Positions 35,593 to 37,720 of a DNA stretch of 37,720 bases are shown piece after piece. Every line of letters begins with the position of its first letter. Position 1 is the stretch's first letter. Origin of the DNA: Hyphomicrobiales bacterium (lineage in GTDB: Bacteria; Pseudomonadota; Alphaproteobacteria; Rhizobiales; Rhizobiaceae); assembly GCA_024225445.1 (NCBI GenBank), contig JAAEMP010000401.1, positions 1 through 37,720 of the forward strand, in the 5' to 3' direction. Under the pieces are notes generated by a model. That model searched no databases and was not told the origin of the DNA. It saw only the letters and a program-made list of their open reading frames with translations. A program made the translations under genes and the position numbers.

Positions 35593-36885
35593 ATGAATGA
35601 CACTGGCAAATATAAAATTCAGATTGTCTCTTCCCTGAAAGAAGTAGACGGATATGATTGGGATTGTCTGGTCACATCTGCCCAAACAGCCAAGAATACG
35701 ACATCGAAAACTGGCGCAGAAACACTTTCGCGTTCCTGCCTGACTTCCAGTTCAGATCTGCCAGAACAAACAATGGTGAAGCCATCCCACCCTAATCCTT
35801 TTGTTACCTATGCTTTTTTATCATCGCTTGAAGAAAGTGGCTCTGCAACACTGGAGACCGGCTGGCTTGGACAACATCTGTTGTTGCAGGATGAACACGA
35901 CAAAATTATTGGCATCCTCCCCTGTTATCTGAAAAATCACAGCCAGGGTGAATATGTTTTTGATCACGGCTGGGCCGATGCATTCGAGCGCGCAGGCGGG
36001 CGCTATTATCCCAAACTGCAATGCTCTGTTCCCTTTACGCCGGTAAATGGACCTCGATTTCTGGTTGGCAGACTTGAAAATTCAGCACAATATCGCGCAG
36101 TACTTGCCAGCGGCCTGAAACAGTTATGCGCAAGACATGAGATATCTTCCGCCCATATCACCTTTATGGACAAAGATGACTGGCAAGCCATGAAGGAACA
36201 TGATTTTCTGCTGCGAATTGACCAGCAGTTTCACTGGCAAAATCAGGGCTTTGACAATTTCCAGCAATTCCTCGATACCCTTTCCTCGCGCAAGAGAAAG
36301 AACATCAGAAAAGAACGCAGGGCTGCTCTTGCAATGAAGGATATGAAAATTAGCTGGATTAAGGGCAAGGATATTGCCGAATCAATCTGGGATGAGTTTT
36401 TTGAATTCTACCTGGACACCGGTTCGCGCAAATGGGGCCAGCCCTATCTCACCCGGGAATTCTTCACCCTGATTGGCCAGCGCATGCCGGATCAGATCGC
36501 CCTGGTCATGGCAGAGCGTAACGGCAAATATATTGCCGGTGCCATCAATTTCATCGGCGATAATTGCCTGTACGGCCGCCATTGGGGTTGCAGCGAATAT
36601 CACCCTGCCCTGCATTTTGAGATCTGCTATTATCAGGCAATTGAATATGCCATTGCTCATCAGCTTGATCGTGTTGAGGCAGGCGCCCAGGGAGAGCATA
36701 AACTGGCCAGAGGTTACATGCCCGTTACTACCCATTCAGCCCACTGGATTGAAAATGAGGGACTTCGCGATGCGATTGCCAGCTATCTGGAGAGCGAACG
36801 CCAGCATGTGAAAAGAGACCACGAATATTTGTCCACCCACGGACCATTCAGGAAATCCCGGCACAAACAAAGCAAGGAAAAATAA
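35593..36885 (+). CDS. FemAB-like / DUF482 GNAT-fold protein
   Basis: This 430-residue protein belongs to the DUF482 (FemAB_like, 'peptidogalycan biosynthesis') family, which has tandem GNAT-type folds and is thought to transfer acyl or aminoacyl groups. Recognisable segments are HPNPFVTYAFLSSLEESG, GILPCYLKNHSQGEYVFDHG, KLQCSVPFTPVNGPRFLV, the basic SSRKRKNIRKERR, and LYGRHWGCSEYHPALHFE with QGEHKLARGYMP near the C-terminus. The precise reaction is unknown for the family. The stop overlaps the HIT start by one base (TAATG), so the pair is translationally coupled. Confidence 0.9.
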   Translation: MNDTGKYKIQIVSSLKEVDGYDWDCLVTSAQTAKNTTSKTGAETLSRSCLTSSSDLPEQTMVKPSHPNPFVTYAFLSSLEESGSATLETGWLGQHLLLQDEHDKIIGILPCYLKNHSQGEYVFDHGWADAFERAGGRYYPKLQCSVPFTPVNGPRFLVGRLENSAQYRAVLASGLKQLCARHEISSAHITFMDKDDWQAMKEHDFLLRIDQQFHWQNQGFDNFQQFLDTLSSRKRKNIRKERRAALAMKDMKISWIKGKDIAESIWDEFFEFYLDTGSRKWGQPYLTREFFTLIGQRMPDQIALVMAERNGKYIAGAINFIGDNCLYGRHWGCSEYHPALHFEICYYQAIEYAIAHQLDRVEAGAQGEHKLARGYMPVTTHSAHWIENEGLRDAIASYLESERQHVKRDHEYLSTHGPFRKSRHKQSKEK

Positions 36886-37313
36886 TGAGTAATTACGACG
36901 ACACCAATATCTTCGCCAAAATTCTGCGAAATGAATTGCCCTGCCACAAGGTATTTGAAGATGAAAACACTTTTGTGCTGATGGATATCATGCCACGCGG
37001 CACCGGCCATTGCCTGGTCCTGCCCAAACACCCGGCACGAAATATACTCGATGCCGATGATGAAATGCTGGCCCGGGTATATTCAACCGTCCGCAAAATC
37101 TCTCATGCTTCACTGGTGGCATTTGAAGCCGATGGCCTGACCATCCAGCAGTTCAATGAATCGGCCGGCGGACAAATCGTCTACCACCTGCATGTACATG
37201 TAATCCCACGATTTGACGGCGTGAAACTAAAACCGCATACCGGGGAAATGGAAAGCAATGAAGTACTGGCCCAAAACGCCGCCAAACTTGTCGAAGCGCT
37301 GGGATCTGGCTAG
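36885..37313 (+). CDS. HIT family protein (nucleotide hydrolase/transferase)
   Basis: This histidine-triad protein probably hydrolyses nucleoside phosphoramidates or dinucleotide polyphosphates. The triad HLHVHVIPR is intact, and the N-terminal half has FEDENTFVLMDIMPRGTGH and LVLPKHPARNI, both typical of the HINT/HIT group. At 142 residues it is complete. It starts on the last base of the DUF482 gene. This DUF482-HIT pairing is common in alphaproteobacteria as I recall. Confidence 0.94.
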   Translation: MSNYDDTNIFAKILRNELPCHKVFEDENTFVLMDIMPRGTGHCLVLPKHPARNILDADDEMLARVYSTVRKISHASLVAFEADGLTIQQFNESAGGQIVYHLHVHVIPRFDGVKLKPHTGEMESNEVLAQNAAKLVEALGSG

Positions 37314-37588
37314 AATAGCCATTCATCATGCAAATTAAGGTGGTAGTTAGTGTATTCAGTGTAAACTGACAGTAACCGAAATTACATGTTTTTTTATGAT
37401 TTGGGCCCATCGTCGCCGAATTGGGTGACCTGATGAGGCAGATGAGGTGCAACAAGACGGGCAATTCGAGCCACAGGATTACGATATCGTCGTTGTTTGA
37501 TGCATTTAGTCAGGTGTCATTGTGATTCGAAGGCAGAAACGGGAATAATTCGATGTACTTGTAAACTACATCGCAATTCAAGGGCATT

Positions 37589-37720
37589 ATGAAAAAGAAG
37601 ACGATCTCAATACTGGTGTTTGCGCTGTTGATCTTCATTCTACTCAGAATGATTGGTTGTTCCTGGGTGCGACCGCATTATCAGTGGAACTACAAATTAT
37701 CGATGGAAGTTGAAACCACC
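37589..37720 (+). CDS. Partial gene: membrane- or lipid-anchored hypothetical protein, cut by the window end
   Basis: A frame opens at ATG 37589 with AAGGG five bases upstream and stays open for 44 codons to the window end. The N-terminus is a basic start (MKKKT), a hydrophobic stretch (ISILVFALLIFILL) and then RMIGCSW, where Cys24 could be a lipobox Cys, though Arg-Met-Ile-Gly is a poor lipobox. The following residues (HYQWNYKLSMEVETT) suggest the start of an extracytoplasmic beta-rich domain. Function is unknown. Confidence 0.7.
   Translation, partial: MKKKTISILVFALLIFILLRMIGCSWVRPHYQWNYKLSMEVETT

Overview
The window looks like chromosomal DNA of an alphaproteobacterium, most likely of the Hyphomicrobiales (Rhizobiales) or a close relative. 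The case rests on gene content and order: dgt-argS-SPOR next to a divergent erpA, an ExoR-like periplasmic regulator, folE-hisI-patatin, an EipB (DUF1849) envelope protein, and a class I polyhydroxyalkanoate (PHA) locus with phaZ divergent from phaC, followed by phasin and phaR. Base composition is moderate over most of the window (sampled lines about 42-47% G+C). It is clearly higher in two stretches, 1685-4946 and 24955-26196. The assignment is inferred from gene families; no database was searched.

Layout. (1) 1-5425 is accessory in character. A membrane-anchored MepA-like LAS metallopeptidase gene is bracketed by two diverged 113-bp direct repeats. It is followed by a G+C-rich two-gene unit encoding a predicted parallel beta-helix protein (DUF1565-like) and a metzincin-type zinc protease with C-terminal HEAT-like repeats. 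(2) 5426-11176, minus strand: dgt, argS and a large SPOR-domain envelope protein. (3) 11329-15947: erpA, then exoR-like and ilvD on the minus strand (overlapping by 14 nt), then a divergent M23 peptidase. (4) 16001-18072: an Lrp/AsnC regulator divergent from a class V aminotransferase. (5) 18110-20724, minus strand: a thioesterase, an IscU-like scaffold, yidD and prfB. prfB carries a programmed +1 frameshift, so its true start lies upstream of the longest uninterrupted frame. (6) 21115-23450: folE-hisI-patatin. (7) 23451-24954: mostly non-coding, with one possible small membrane protein. (8) 24955-26196: an isolated acyl-CoA dehydrogenase. (9) 26721-33710: PHA metabolism (phaB, phaZ, phaC, phaP, phaR) with a monooxygenase-like small protein and a class III cyclase-GFA domain fusion inside the region. 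(10) 33823-37720: eipB, a glycerophosphodiesterase, a FemAB/GNAT-like protein, a HIT protein and the start of one more envelope protein.

How the parts work together. The PHA genes form a synthesis, storage and mobilisation module: PhaB makes 3-hydroxybutyryl-CoA, PhaC polymerises it, the phasin coats the granule, PhaZ degrades it and PhaR represses. The phasin promoter contains a perfect CTGC-N3-GCAG element between its -35 and -10 and a one-mismatch copy 29 bp upstream, a good candidate for PhaR control. Several other genes concern the cell envelope (SPOR, M23, ExoR, YidD, EipB, LAS peptidase).

The least explained items are the beta-helix/metzincin-HEAT pair, which sits where many relatives carry nagZ-scpA-scpB-tat after the SPOR gene, and the cyclase-GFA fusion.
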